64,000 nucleotides of DNA. Origin: Psoroptes ovis. Taxonomy: Eukaryota > Arthropoda > Arachnida > Sarcoptiformes > Psoroptidae. A program made the translations under genes and the position numbers. Where the stretch lies: contig PQWQ01000003.1 of NCBI GenBank assembly GCA_002943765.1, positions 62,001-126,000 on the forward strand, given 5' to 3'. Shown here piece by piece: positions 1 through 10,214 of this stretch (within the stretch, counting starts at the first letter, position 1; each line of letters starts with the position of its first letter). Below the pieces are notes generated by a model, which saw only the letters and a program-made list of their open reading frames with translations, was not told the origin of the DNA and searched no databases.

Positions 1-416
1 ATTAGTTGATTTATTATGATGATCATCTGAGTTATTATCATTTGTTAAGTGATTATTCTGTTGATTCGTCATTTTTAAATTCATTTCACTTGTTAAAGGC
101 TATAGTTTATTTTAATTTCAATTTTAAGGCTATAGTTGGCTTCAAATTTTGCTTTATTTCGAAAAATTTGATTATCCCGGAAAATGATAATTTCATAATT
201 CTCGTTCTTCATTGAATACTCGAAGCTTTTCGAAGCTTTTAAGACATTTTTCTTCAACAATTTTAAACCGAATAAAATTTCATAAAAATTGTTAAAATTT
301 AATTGTTTTCTTCCAAAGACTATTTCGAATTATCATTCATTATTCATTCATTCATTCATTCATTCGTTCATTGTTGTTGCTCATGTTATCGAACATAATA
401 ATTATGTAAAAGATGA

Positions 417-490
417 ATGGAATTGAATTGAATTGAAGATTGAATTGAATTGAATTGAAAGATGAAAGATGATTGAATTGAAGATTGAAT
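417..490. repeat. GAATT/GAAGATT simple repeat
   Basis: A run of imperfect GAATT units interrupted by GAAGATT and GAAAGAT units. It is low-complexity DNA typical of replication slippage. It follows an ATTC-repeat tract at about 343-370. Confidence 0.75.
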
Positions 491-778
491 ATTTTGAAGA
501 CTGAAAGCTGAGGACTGAAAGCTTAAGACAAACAAACAAACGAACGATGATGATGAATAGTACAACAAACGATGATTATTATTTCGAACGAAATAAACGA
601 AAAACTTGAAATTGTTTTCTTCTTAAGATTGTTTTTGATCATTATTTTTCTTCCTTAATTTCAATTATCTAAGAATGTTTTGTGTGTGTGTATGTCTTCA
701 GTGTTTGTCTTCAGTGATCAGTCCACAAAACACAGCATCGAAAACATCGTTTGCTTTATAAATCGTCGTGTGGAATAT

Positions 779-859
779 TTTAGCTTGTCCCATAAGTTAT
801 GGCCGTTTTTTTCATTTTTTTCATTCGAAAAACGACAAGAACTTATGGGACAGCCTAAT
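779..859. mobile_element. Mariner-type MITE copy 1 (subfamily C)
   Basis: About 80 bp with inverted ends. The left arm reads TAGCTTGTCCCATAAGTT and the right arm is the complement of a TTAGGCTGTCCCATAAGTT-like end. The arms almost meet, separated by a T-rich loop. It has no coding capacity. The TA at each border fits Tc1/mariner target-site use. The internal sequence matches the copy at 14725-14804. Confidence 0.85.
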
Positions 860-1568
860 ACAATTCAATACAAAATGACTTTGTTGAATCAATGATTGTT
901 GAACCACTAATGTTTAGTCGTGGTTCAAAATCGAAGCAAAGGCCACTGCTCTACTCTCTGCTTTTATGAAAAAAGCATGACATAAGCTCTGTATGTAAGC
1001 GCAACAAGTGTTTTTCCATTTTTTAAAATCTTTGTTTGTTTGTCTGTGTGGCCATTTCTTTTCTAAGATATCATCATCCATCGACCTACGACAAACGATT
1101 CAGTTGTTTTCTTCAGTTGTTTTTCTTAAGAAAATTCAAAAACAACTCAAAGACAAGATAAGGGCAATATTCGTAGCAGCAACAGCAGCAGCCGAAGCGG
1201 TAGTAGCATCATTGATAAGATATACTTGATTCGATGACCATTAAGTGATTTCCATGATGATAATAATAATAATAATGATGATGGTCAGCTAGAAATAGAG
1301 ATAATAGCATCGATTATAGCTCATAGTTATAGACTTGTTATAAATACAAAACATATAACAAGGTATACCTTTACAAAATGTGTGATTATCATTTCATTTC
1401 GTTCAATTATTCAATTAATCATTCAATCAATCTTTCAATTCATTCAATCGATCGATAGATCGATAGTTCGATTAGTTCAAATCTTCTAATTCAAATAAAT
1501 ACTCTTGTTAAAACATTCAATCATTAGTCCACACACGATAATTTCTAAGGTTCTCAGCCAGCATACCT

Positions 1569-1723
1569 TTAACCCTTAGCACTCGAGGCATTTACAGCGC
1601 AAGCAAGCCAGCAGCTCGACAATTTTTCAAACTCATGTAAAATGGTGACTGAGGGGCGCCTATTGAGTTGATGCATTACATCTAATGGTGAGTGATGCTC
1701 ACCGCTCGAGTTTTAAGGGTTAA
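1569..1723. mobile_element. piggyBac-type MITE (TTAA-flanked)
   Basis: About 155 bp bounded on both sides by TTAA. The left end reads TTAACCCTTAGCACTCGAG and the right end reads GCTCGAGTTTTAAGGGTTAA, so the termini form an imperfect inverted repeat of about 18 bp starting CCC after TTAA. A TTAA duplication with CCC/GGG termini is the hallmark of the piggyBac superfamily. The interior is relatively GC-rich for this window and non-coding, and it includes a small GTGAGTGATGCTCAC palindrome. It is non-autonomous. Confidence 0.8.
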
Positions 1724-2393
1724 GTAATCAGGTATTTTCGTAGATCGCCGTTTTTTTCCAATCTTTCGAATTTCGATTTTTTTCTTTGTTGACCAGTTTT
1801 CGAAATTATAAGTCAACAGCCATTGAATGCTTGTTTAAGCTCTGTTACAATTCATCATTTCTTAACATTTTGATTCAGTTAAAATCTACAAAATCAAAGA
1901 AAACATTGATCTAAATTTAGATGTCGATTTGTCCCAGATATTGACTTACTTCTATTTGTTTATTTTTGATGAATTTATCTTTGAATTTCGTTGTTGTATG
2001 AATCAATTTCAATTTTGTTTATTTTTGTTTTTGTTAATATGTTTATCTCGCTCGTTCGATGTTTTACACACACAGGAAAAATTAAAACAATTTTTTCACT
2101 TTTTCTTTGTAAGATTTTGAACTAAGCTAAATAATACACCATTGAAATATCAACATCGATGATTAATGATCAATTACAATCATTAATGAATTGAAAAAAC
2201 ATAAAATTTTGAAATTTGATCAATTTGATCGATTAGATTCGATTTGTTTGTTTGTTTGTTCTTCGAAATTTCCATTCAATTCAATTCAATTCAAAATTCA
2301 ATGAACAATCGATGATCAATCATTATTTTGATTGATTTATTTTCATTTTTCACTGTATTTCACTGGAAGCGAAATTTGCTCAATTTGCTTAAA

Positions 2394-2951
2394 ATGGACG
2401 ACAATAATAAAGACGATAATAATAAATCAGACAAGGTGACAAATAGCGGGAACAATAATCTCACGCCGAAGCTAACGAGTAATAGTATGTTATTACGACG
2501 AATAGCCTTCGATAATGGCACAAAATCATTGCCGAAATCATTTGATAATGATCATGATCATCATCGTAAACAAACAATGACCTGTGATAAAATGATTCAA
2601 TTATTCAGTACACCAAATTCATCGACGAAAAAAGGTGATTTTTGATGATGATAATCGTGAATTGATTGATGATTAATTCGTATTATTTTCAATCATTTTC
2701 ATTATCTTCTTATATTTCATTCTAAAAATTTAGCCGGTATGAAATATGATCCGAAATGTGCAACTGGCATACCATTCATCCCATCGAAACCGGTAACCAA
2801 ATGTGTACCATTCAGATTATCGGAACGTAAAACAACACCGAAAACCACTCGGACATTGTCGACAGCTCAGACACCACCTCAAACGGCGGTGAATAGCCCG
2901 AAAACGTCGCAGACACCCAAGACACCACAGCTCAGAACACTCAAAAAATGA
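2394..2951 (+). CDS. Small basic hypothetical protein, two exons (152 aa)
   Basis: Exons are 2394-2634 and 2734-2951 with a 99-bp intron (GGTGATTT donor, AAATTTAG acceptor). The phases join (G|CC), giving 152 residues. I do not recognise the family. The N-terminal half is rich in Asn, Asp, Lys and Ser. The second exon carries a more conserved-looking core (YDPKCATG, GIPFIPSKP, PFRLSERK) followed by a Thr/Pro/Lys tail with many SP and TP dipeptides, suggesting a proline-directed kinase substrate. There is no signal peptide or membrane segment, so a nuclear or cytoskeletal location is plausible but only inferred. The start ATG lies in AAAATGG context, and upstream in-frame codons look like 5' UTR. 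The next gene on the same strand starts 600 bp later. Confidence 0.6.
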
Positions 2952-3553
2952 TGAAATTATCGTACGAAACAAATTGAAATTGCACAAAATAACAAGTTTT
3001 AACTGTGATAAATTAATTTGATTAATTAATGACTTGATTAATTTTCAAAAAATTTCAATTTTTTAAAAAATTTAAATAAAAAACCTTTAAATTAAAAGGA
3101 AAAAATTTAAATGTCAAATTTCGAATCATTCATAGACGACGTCTTCCGATTTTTTTCACTGTGTTTGTTTACATTCAGTTTGCATATTGCGCAATCATTT
3201 GTTCTGATTTGTGTATGTGTTTTATCAAATTTGATTAAAATTTTCATTTTTTTTTGATCAAAAATAAACAAGAGTAACTCTAACAAGGAGTAAATAATCA
3301 TTAATTTCAATGGAAAAGTTTTAAAATTCAAACTTTATCTGTGATTTAATTTCTTATTTATTATCCTTACTCACCTTTAAATTTTAATATAATCAATTAT
3401 CACCTTAATTATTTTGAATACATTTTGCTTAATTCAACTTGGTCCAATAAGGTTTGTCATTGATCTGAGAATGTCGTTGATTTAACTGAAATTTTCTTTG
3501 ATTCATTACACGATGTATGCCATTAGTGATACACGTTTGACGATTAATAAATA
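2952..3553. other. Intergenic, no feature seen
   Basis: An AT-rich spacer between the hypothetical protein and the PTPMT1-like gene. It contains AATAAA-like polyadenylation hexamers just after 3070. No exon or repeat family member is recognised. Confidence 0.5.
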
Positions 3554-4253
3554 ATGACGGAAAAATTAATATTTTATGGATCATTAGCTTATAATGTTGT
3601 TATGAATAAATTCAACATACGTAAATGGTATGATCGTATCGATCAACACGTGTTGCTAGGTGCATTACCATTACGTGGACAATTTCCAAAAATGGTCAGT
3701 GATTGTGAAATTTTGAAATTTATGATGAATTGATTCGAATAATTCATTTCATATTTCTCCCTCATAGTTAGTACAACAAGAAAATGTTCGTGCCGTCATT
3801 TCAATGAATCAAGATTTTGAATTAAATTTCGTATCGTTGACGAATGAAGATTGGCATAATTTAGGTGTTGAATTTCTACAATTACCTACGAAAGATTTTA
3901 TCGAAGTTCCTAGCCTCGATAATCTACGTAAAGGTGTACAAATGATGATGAAAATTGTCGAACAAGCACAACGTCAAACATATTCGATCAATGGTGATAG
4001 TGATAACGATCAAAATTCATCATTAACATCGACGACCACGACGAACAGCAGCCACAAACATCCAAGCATATATGTACATTGTAAAGCTGGCCGTACACGT
4101 AGTGCAACATTAGTAGCTTGTTATTTGATCATGGCTTATAACTTGTCACCTGAAAATGCAGTGAATTTTATTCGTGATAAACGTCCACATATTTATTTGT
4201 CATCCAAACATATTGAAATGATACATTTGTTTAAACATTCACTTAATCGTTGA
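3554..4253 (+). CDS. PTPMT1: PTPMT1-like mitochondrial dual-specificity phosphatase (208 aa)
   Basis: Exons are 3554-3694 (47 codons) and 3768-4253, separated by a 73-bp intron, phase 0. The product resembles the mitochondrial phosphatidylglycerophosphate phosphatase PTPMT1, which removes phosphate from PGP in cardiolipin synthesis on the inner mitochondrial membrane. Visible hallmarks are the N-terminal WYDRID..VLLGALP motif of the family and the P-loop HCKAGRTRS with catalytic Cys at about residue 152, followed by a YLI..Y..S helix. A Ser/Thr/Asn-rich insertion (about residues 122-142) separates the core from the P-loop and is longer than in vertebrates. Length is close to the family norm of about 200. 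The membrane and mitochondrial location is inferred from the family; the N-terminus is short and basic. Confidence 0.88.
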
Positions 4254-4500
4254 TTAAGACTATAGTTTTTTCCAATCATATTTCTTATGATTTGAGAAAA
4301 TATTGTTGTACATATCTTACCCTCAAAACTATCTTATATTAAACTCAGCTGATTTTTTTGAAATTGATTAGTATTTTACCAAATTCATACGAGATTAATT
4401 AATCTAATTTAAATTAATTTAAAATAAAATTAAATTTTTCAAGTTAAAATAGTCAAAAATCAAGGTTTTCAATTTAATTCCACTCAAACTCACCAATACA

Positions 4501-4800
4501 ATGTATCATTGGATTCAATTGTCCAATCCAATCATGTTCATTTCAAATATATTCATTTATATTGTTTCATTATCGATGCTATTCGTGATTATTTATTATT
4601 TTGATCAAAAATATCAGAAAATTTGCCATGAATTTTATGAACAATCACGTCGGTTTTACCATGTAAACAATGATTCATTGATTGCTCGGAATCAAAATAA
4701 CCATAATATCGATTATTATTACGATGATTATCGCTATCCACCAATATTGTTGAAACAAAAATTTAATCAATTAAATATTGATAATTATTTTTTGAAATAA
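4501..4800 (+). CDS. Small single-pass membrane protein, unknown (99 aa)
   Basis: An intact single-exon frame of 99 codons. One strongly hydrophobic segment spans about residues 10-33 (IMFISNIFIYIVSLSMLFV), followed by a charged, Tyr/Asn-rich tail ending NYFLK. An ATAAA polyadenylation-like signal overlaps the stop region and AATAAAAG follows at about 4813. The start ATG comes shortly after CACCAATACA. I do not recognise a family. It could be a small mitochondrial or ER membrane protein. It sits tail to tail with CCT3. The coding call rests on frame length, the hydrophobic/charged organisation and the polyA signal only. Confidence 0.45.
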   Translation: MYHWIQLSNPIMFISNIFIYIVSLSMLFVIIYYFDQKYQKICHEFYEQSRRFYHVNNDSLIARNQNNHNIDYYYDDYRYPPILLKQKFNQLNIDNYFLK

Positions 4801-4888
4801 AAAATTCTTAAAAATAAAAGATCTTTGTTTATTTATTTATTCAAAATTTCAATATATCCATATCTTTAAGTAATTAAAATGTGATTAA

Positions 4889-6615
4889 TTAATCATCTTT
4901 CATTGATTCTTCAGTCGGTGCTGCTTGTTGATCGGCTCGTTTCTCGTTTTCCAATGTTTCACGTTTTTTCGATCCCGATACGATATCATCGATCCGCAAC
5001 AAAAGAATAGCGGTTTCGATAGCTGTTTTATATGCTTGTGATTTCACTACCAATGGTTCCCAAACACCTAGCTGTGTCATATCGACCAATGTTCCTTTTT
5101 CACCATCAATACCCCATGTTTTCGCACCATCTTGTTTAGCATGTTGAGCACGTAATTTCGTAAGCGTACGAATAGTATCACCACCACAATTTTGTACCAA
5201 TGTTCGCGGGATTACTTCCAGTGATTTTGCTACGCTAAGATATGGCCATTTATGAACCGTTTTGATTGATTTAGCTTTTTCATTCAATGCTTTGGCCACA
5301 GTCATTTCAACAGCACCACCACCAGGTAATACGTTTGGATCGAGCAAAATATTACGTGTAACATACATTGCATCTTGTAAATTACGTTCAAATTCATTCA
5401 ACATGTCTTTGCTAGCACCACGTAATAAAATCGTACAAGCCTTAGGGTCTTTACATTTGATTATGTATGAAAAATATTCATCACCAATTTTGCGAACTTC
5501 AAACAAACCGCAACCAGTACCGATATCTTCTTCACGGATTTCTTCAGTTCGAAATACGACTGTAGCACCAGTTGCACGAGCAATACGATTATTATCTTGT
5601 TTTTTAACACGTCTCAGAACACTGATGTTTGCTTTGGTCAAATAATGAATTGCCAAATCTGATACACCTTTCTCGGTGATCACTAAATCAGGTTTAAATC
5701 GAATAATTTCATCGCACATTTTTTGAATGAATTCTTCTTCAATTTGTAATAATCGTGCAAAATCATCTTCTTTGGTTATTTCAATTTCAGTTTGACTTTC
5801 ACCTTTTTTATATTCAAGACCACAATCAAGCAGTAATATTCGTGGATTTTCAATCATACGTCTCATGTTTGGATGAAGTACATCTTTATTCAGCAGGATA
5901 CCATCAAGTACACAACTATCTTCGATCGAAGCACCAGGTATCTTTTCAACACGTGCATATTTCTTCACATCAATTTCTTTACGGCCATTTTTTTCAACGA
6001 AAACTGTTCGTACAGCATTCAATGCAAGTTTACAAGCGAAATCACCAAGTTTTCCAAGGATTTTCGTACCAATACAACTTTGAATCAATTCCAGTACTTT
6101 TGCATCATTCTTGACATCGATCGAAATGGCAATTTCATTTTTAAGGATGTCCAACATATCTTCCAGCGCTTGACGATATGCTGAAACAATGACAGTTGGA
6201 TGAATATTTTGTTCGAGAAATGGTTGAGCTGCTGAAAGAAATTCACCGGCCAACACAATCACAGAGGTGGTACCATCACCAACTTCTTCATCTTGTGTTC
6301 GACTAATTTCAATCATCGTCTTAGCAGCTGGATGTGTGACAGTAATTTCACGAAGGATAGCATTACCATCATTGGTCATAACGATTGAACCCATCGGATT
6401 CATCAACATTTTCAACATGGCCCTAGGGCCTAAACTAGTTCGAACAACATCGGCAATTGCTTTGGCTGCTCGAATATTTTCCAATTGAACTTTACGACCA
6501 ACATCACGTTTAATTGAATCCTCTGCGATCGGAAAAAATTAAAATTAAGAATTGATAAAATCTTAAAACCAACTGAAGGCTTACTCAATACAAGAATTTG
6601 AGGTGCCGCATACAT
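4889..6615 (-). CDS. CCT3: T-complex protein 1 subunit gamma, CCT3 (554 aa)
   Basis: Two exons on the minus strand: 6585-6615 (starts MYAAPQILVL) and 6522-4889, with a 62-bp intron. The junction gives VLKDSIKRDVGRKV, which aligns without gap to the animal CCT-gamma N-terminus (LSQNTKRESGRKV). CCT3 is one of eight subunits of the cytosolic TRiC/CCT chaperonin, which folds actin and tubulin using ATP. Visible group II chaperonin motifs are TSLGP near the start, TNDGNAILRE, GDGTTSV, the apical KKGESQTEIEIT segment characteristic of gamma, KDPKACTILLRG, PGGGAVEM and a C-terminal LLRIDDIVSG. The length is normal for the family (about 545). The last 30 residues are a charged low-complexity tail, as in other CCT subunits. 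Confidence 0.96.
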
Positions 6616-6909
6616 CTTTGATGATTTTGATTAATGAAAATTATCAAAAATTTAAAACTAAATCAAACTAATTAATTGACAGCTAAAATTGAATGATCAA
6701 TTCGAAGAAAACAGATTTACACATGTAAATACAAAGTGTGTGCGAAATGAACAATGCAAGCCTGATGCGGCGTGGTTTTTCATAATTGTTTCATTTCATT
6801 ACTGATCATGCATACTTGTTCATTTACTCAATAGATGTCCTTAAATTACGGAAATTTTTTATTTTACAAATTTTAATTGAAAAAAATAACCCTTGGAAAT
6901 TAATTTAAA

Positions 6910-7799
6910 TTAATTTTTCTTTAATTCTACGATGAATTTATCCAAATCCGCCGATACGTGGCGATAGATTTGTTCCATTGAAAGTGATCCATCAATGTAA
7001 TCTAAGATGATTAATGATTTACATGTATTTTTTGAATTTGACCCCAAACAAATCAAACTTACGAATGTCTTTCTGTCCGCGTAATTCTTCCAAATTTTTC
7101 AAATACATTGGCCAAACATATTGATCGAAATAACCGGGTGGATCAGCTGGAATATATGTACGATGTATCCGCCGTTTATATATCATTGATTTATCATATG
7201 TACGAATGAAATATTTTCGATTAAATACTTTTGCCAATGGCCTGTTGACAAGTGTAATGAAAAACATTGATAATTGATTCAATTGGCAGTGAAATTATGA
7301 TATAAATTACGGATAATTATAAATAATATGACCATCAATCAATAATAAATTAGGTCTGGTAATCGATGGCTTGCTGACAACATCCAGAATAGCGTTGCAC
7401 ATGTCTAACCAATTGATACATTCAAGCGATTCCCAATTTTGATGTTTACGTTTTTCATCCAACGGTACCCAAATATGATTCGGATCATCTTCTTCCTTAA
7501 TTATGATTTAAAGAAATTCAAATAAATAATTATCAATATCATTGACATTTAATGATTTTGAACAAACTCTAAAATATGTATCTTGATTAATCATGACAGA
7601 TGATGGATATTTTTTCAACAATCTATCACATAGTGTTGTTTTGCCACAATTTGTACAACTATTTGATGATTTAAAGTAGAATTAATCAATTAATCAATCA
7701 AGACAATTTAAAAGCAATGAAATACCCTGAAATACCGATCAAAAGCCAGCCATTTTTGGTGGCTAAATCATGAATTCTTTCGACAATTTTTTCAGCCAT
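6910..7799 (-). CDS. NMRK: Nicotinamide riboside kinase (206 aa)
   Basis: Five minus-strand exons: 7726-7799, 7568-7658, 7311-7495, 7063-7241 and 6910-7001, with introns of 61-72 bp. All phases join to give 206 residues. The enzyme phosphorylates nicotinamide riboside to NMN in the NAD salvage route. The Walker A is GISGCTNCGKTT (residues 22-33). It is followed by the family acidic motif (VMINQDTYF), the LLLIDGH strand at the end of exon 3, and the diagnostic PADPPGYFDQYVWPMYLKN block in exon 4, which matches PPDSPGYFDGHVWPMYLK of animal NRK1. The C-terminus (IHYIDGSLSMEQIY) also follows the family. The length equals vertebrate NMRK1 (about 199). The gene lies 295 bp upstream of CCT3 in the same orientation. 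Confidence 0.92.
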
Positions 7800-8461
7800 T
7801 TGAAATCATTGAAAAACAAATGAATGAAAATCAATTGGAAAACAATGTAAATTTAAATAAAATTAAAATTTGGAAAAAAATAAATAAAATTTCAATCAAT
7901 TTTCGCTTAAATTCAAAACCGTTGTATTTGAACGGTATTCTTTCGCGAAAAAAAAAATTCAAAAATTTCAACCAATTTAATTCAATTGGATTTGCGGCTA
8001 ACATAGCCACTAATCAATTGCGATAATCAACGATCAAACATGAAAGACATCGATGAACATCGACATTTCACTTTGAAGTAGAAATAAATTTATTTCTTTG
8101 AACTAATTGCGAAATGGATCAATTAATTGATGAGGATTGATTGTATTGATTACATCCTCATTACAACCAATGTTTTGACCTTGAAACAATACTTTAATTG
8201 TTAAAATGGATAATCAAATCAGTCAATTTTTTTGTGTCCTAATAGTACAAATGTTTTTCGGTGCGAAAATCTTATGAATGAAATTGATTGCAAAAGGAAT
8301 ATGAAAGATGATAATGAGGAAATGATTAAGATGATTGATTAGTATAAAAGCGTCCTTTATTTCTTTTTTCTTAAATCATTTTTTCTTAGTTTTAATCACG
8401 TTCTGTCAACATTTCAAACTTTTTCTTGCAGAATTTTTCTCCGACTTTGAAAGCGAAAATC
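7800..8461. other. Divergent intergenic region with UGT promoter
   Basis: The spacer between the NRK start (minus strand) and the UGT start (plus strand). It contains a TATA box at 8343-8350, listed separately. A CTTGCAG at about 8425-8431 resembles a splice acceptor, so a 5'-UTR intron of the UGT gene is possible. Confidence 0.5.
8343..8350 (+). promoter_or_regulatory. TATA box of UGT gene
   Basis: TATAAAAG lies 112 bp before the UGT start codon. Transcription would be expected to begin about 30 bp downstream, near 8375. The match to the metazoan TATA consensus is perfect. Confidence 0.65.
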
Positions 8462-9909
8462 ATGTCTGAAAGGATTGGTGAACCATTGAAAATTCTGTTC
8501 ATGGCTTTAGATGGCATTGGTCATATGAATGCATGTGTTGGTCTGGCACAACCATTGAAAAAACGTGGACATACGGTCAAATTCATTACGAATGAACTTT
8601 TTTCCGGTACATTTGAAAAATTTGGTTTCGATGAAATCGTTTGGAAAAGTTCAAATATTGAAAAGATTATGAATGAAAATGGTAATGAAAAAAGTGATCA
8701 TCCAACCAAAGCTATGGCTTCGGTACTTGATAATTTACGTAAAATAGGTTTCCTATCGGGTAAACAATCGATTGATAAACTTCAAAGTTTTGAACCAGGT
8801 GGTGATAATGAATTTGCTAATTTAATGTATCAAAATGTTATCGATCAACAGCCACATATTGTAAAGATTATTGAAGATGAACAACCCGATTTATTTATAT
8901 TGGATCAATTTGTAATACCACCATGTATTCTATTCGGTAATATACCTTGGGCATTTTCAAACAGTGCTGTTCCATTATTTTTACATGGTGATTGTCCTGA
9001 TCTTCCTCCATTGTCTTCGGGTAAAATTTCAAAAAAAAAGACTTCAAAAAATTAAGATTTTTTTTTTTCGTTGATTAAGGATATCCATCCAATGATCGAA
9101 CCGATTGGGACGAATTTCGTCAAAGAATGAAAGAAAAAAGAGCCCTAGAAGGGATACGTCATACACAAAATTTGATTAATGACAAATTTGGTTACCCAAA
9201 AGTGACTGAAGATTTATTTTTTGTCAAATTAGCTCACTTGGTTATTTATGGTTATCCAGCTGAATTAGATTATACCGATATTATACCAATGCCAGCAAAT
9301 TATATTCGATTGGAAGCATTTTGTCGTGATGTTGATGAAACATTTGAATTACCTGAAGAATTTAAATCAAAAATACAACCCGGTGATAAATTGATTTATT
9401 TATCGATGGGTTCAATCGGAAGTATTGATGTTGATTTAATGAAACGATTAGTGGAAGAGCTATCGAGATCAAAACACAAGTTTTTGATATCGACAGGTCC
9501 ATCTCATGATAAATTTGAATTATCAGAAAATATGTGGGGCAAATCATATTTGCCACAAACAAAATTATTACCATTAGTCGATCTGGTCATTACACATGGT
9601 GGTAACAATAGTGTTTGTGAAACATTCATCAATGGTAAACCAATGATTGTGATGCCATTGTTTGGTGATCAATATGATAATGCACAACGTATATTGGAAA
9701 AAGGATATGGCTACCGGTTGGATCCGTATGGATTCGAAGAGGGAGAACTCAATCAAATGATTGATAAAATTTTAAATGATGAAACAATGTTGAAACGTTG
9801 CCGAACGGCTGCTGATCGTATATCGAAATCAAATTCAAAACAAATCGCATGTGAAAAAATTGAAAATTTCATGTTGAAATTTAAACAAGAAAATTTGGGG
9901 AAAAAATAG
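8462..9909 (+). CDS. UDP-glycosyltransferase, soluble bacterial-like type (462 aa)
   Basis: Exons are 8462-9020 and 9080-9909 with a 59-bp intron; the phase joins as TCG G|GA TAT. This is a GT-B fold family 1 glycosyltransferase that transfers sugar from a nucleotide sugar to small lipophilic acceptors, usually detoxification. The N-terminal acceptor domain starts KILFMALDGIGHMNACVGLA with the catalytic-type His in GIGH. The C-terminal donor signature is LPLVDLVITHGGNNSVCETF..GKPMIVMPLFGDQYDNAQR, with the HGG and the D/Q pair that contacts the sugar. It has no signal peptide and no C-terminal membrane anchor, unlike classic animal microsomal UGTs (about 520 aa). This fits the cytosolic UGTs that mites are reported to have gained from bacteria; here that origin is inference. 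The start at 8462 is the first ATG in frame. Confidence 0.9.
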
Positions 9910-10214
9910 AATAAATACAAATTGATTGATTGATTTTATTTCAAATCATTGAATTTAAATGAAAAAAAAAATCATAAAATTAATTAAAAATCATATGATT
10001 ATTGTTGTTGTTATAGCATTATATCAATGAATGTGCGTTTGATTAATGAAGAAAAAGAAACAAAACAAATAAGATTTGAACTGGGAATCAATTAAAATAA
10101 ATGTCATTTTTGTAAAATTAATTATTAAATCGAGTTAATTGTAAAATACTGCTTGTTTTCGAATAAAGGTTTTCAAAAATCTAAAATCAATAGGCCATAA
10201 TCTGAAGCTTAAAG
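9910..10214. other. Intergenic spacer, convergent 3' ends
   Basis: AT-rich spacer between the UGT stop and the stop of the minus-strand long-exon gene. It contains AATAAA-type polyA signals on both strands and nothing else recognised. Confidence 0.5.

Larger units (their letters stand above)
1..2393. other. Non-coding AT-rich flank
   Basis: No convincing gene is seen. Short open frames here have no splice or composition support. The stretch holds simple ATTC and GAATT repeats, one mariner-type MITE (779-859) and one piggyBac-type MITE (1569-1723), all listed separately. A CAG-rich patch near 1175-1205 is locally less AT-rich but is not attached to any exon I can defend. Confidence 0.5.

Noticed and set aside
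1341..1571. A short AGGTATACC/ATACCTTTA similarity between 1355 and 1562, first read as the ends of a larger element
   Set aside because: The match is too short and the real element boundary is the TTAA at 1569.
5262..6184. Plus-strand open frames of 119-127 codons opposite CCT3
   Set aside because: They are antisense shadows of the strongly conserved CCT3 coding exon and have no independent signals.
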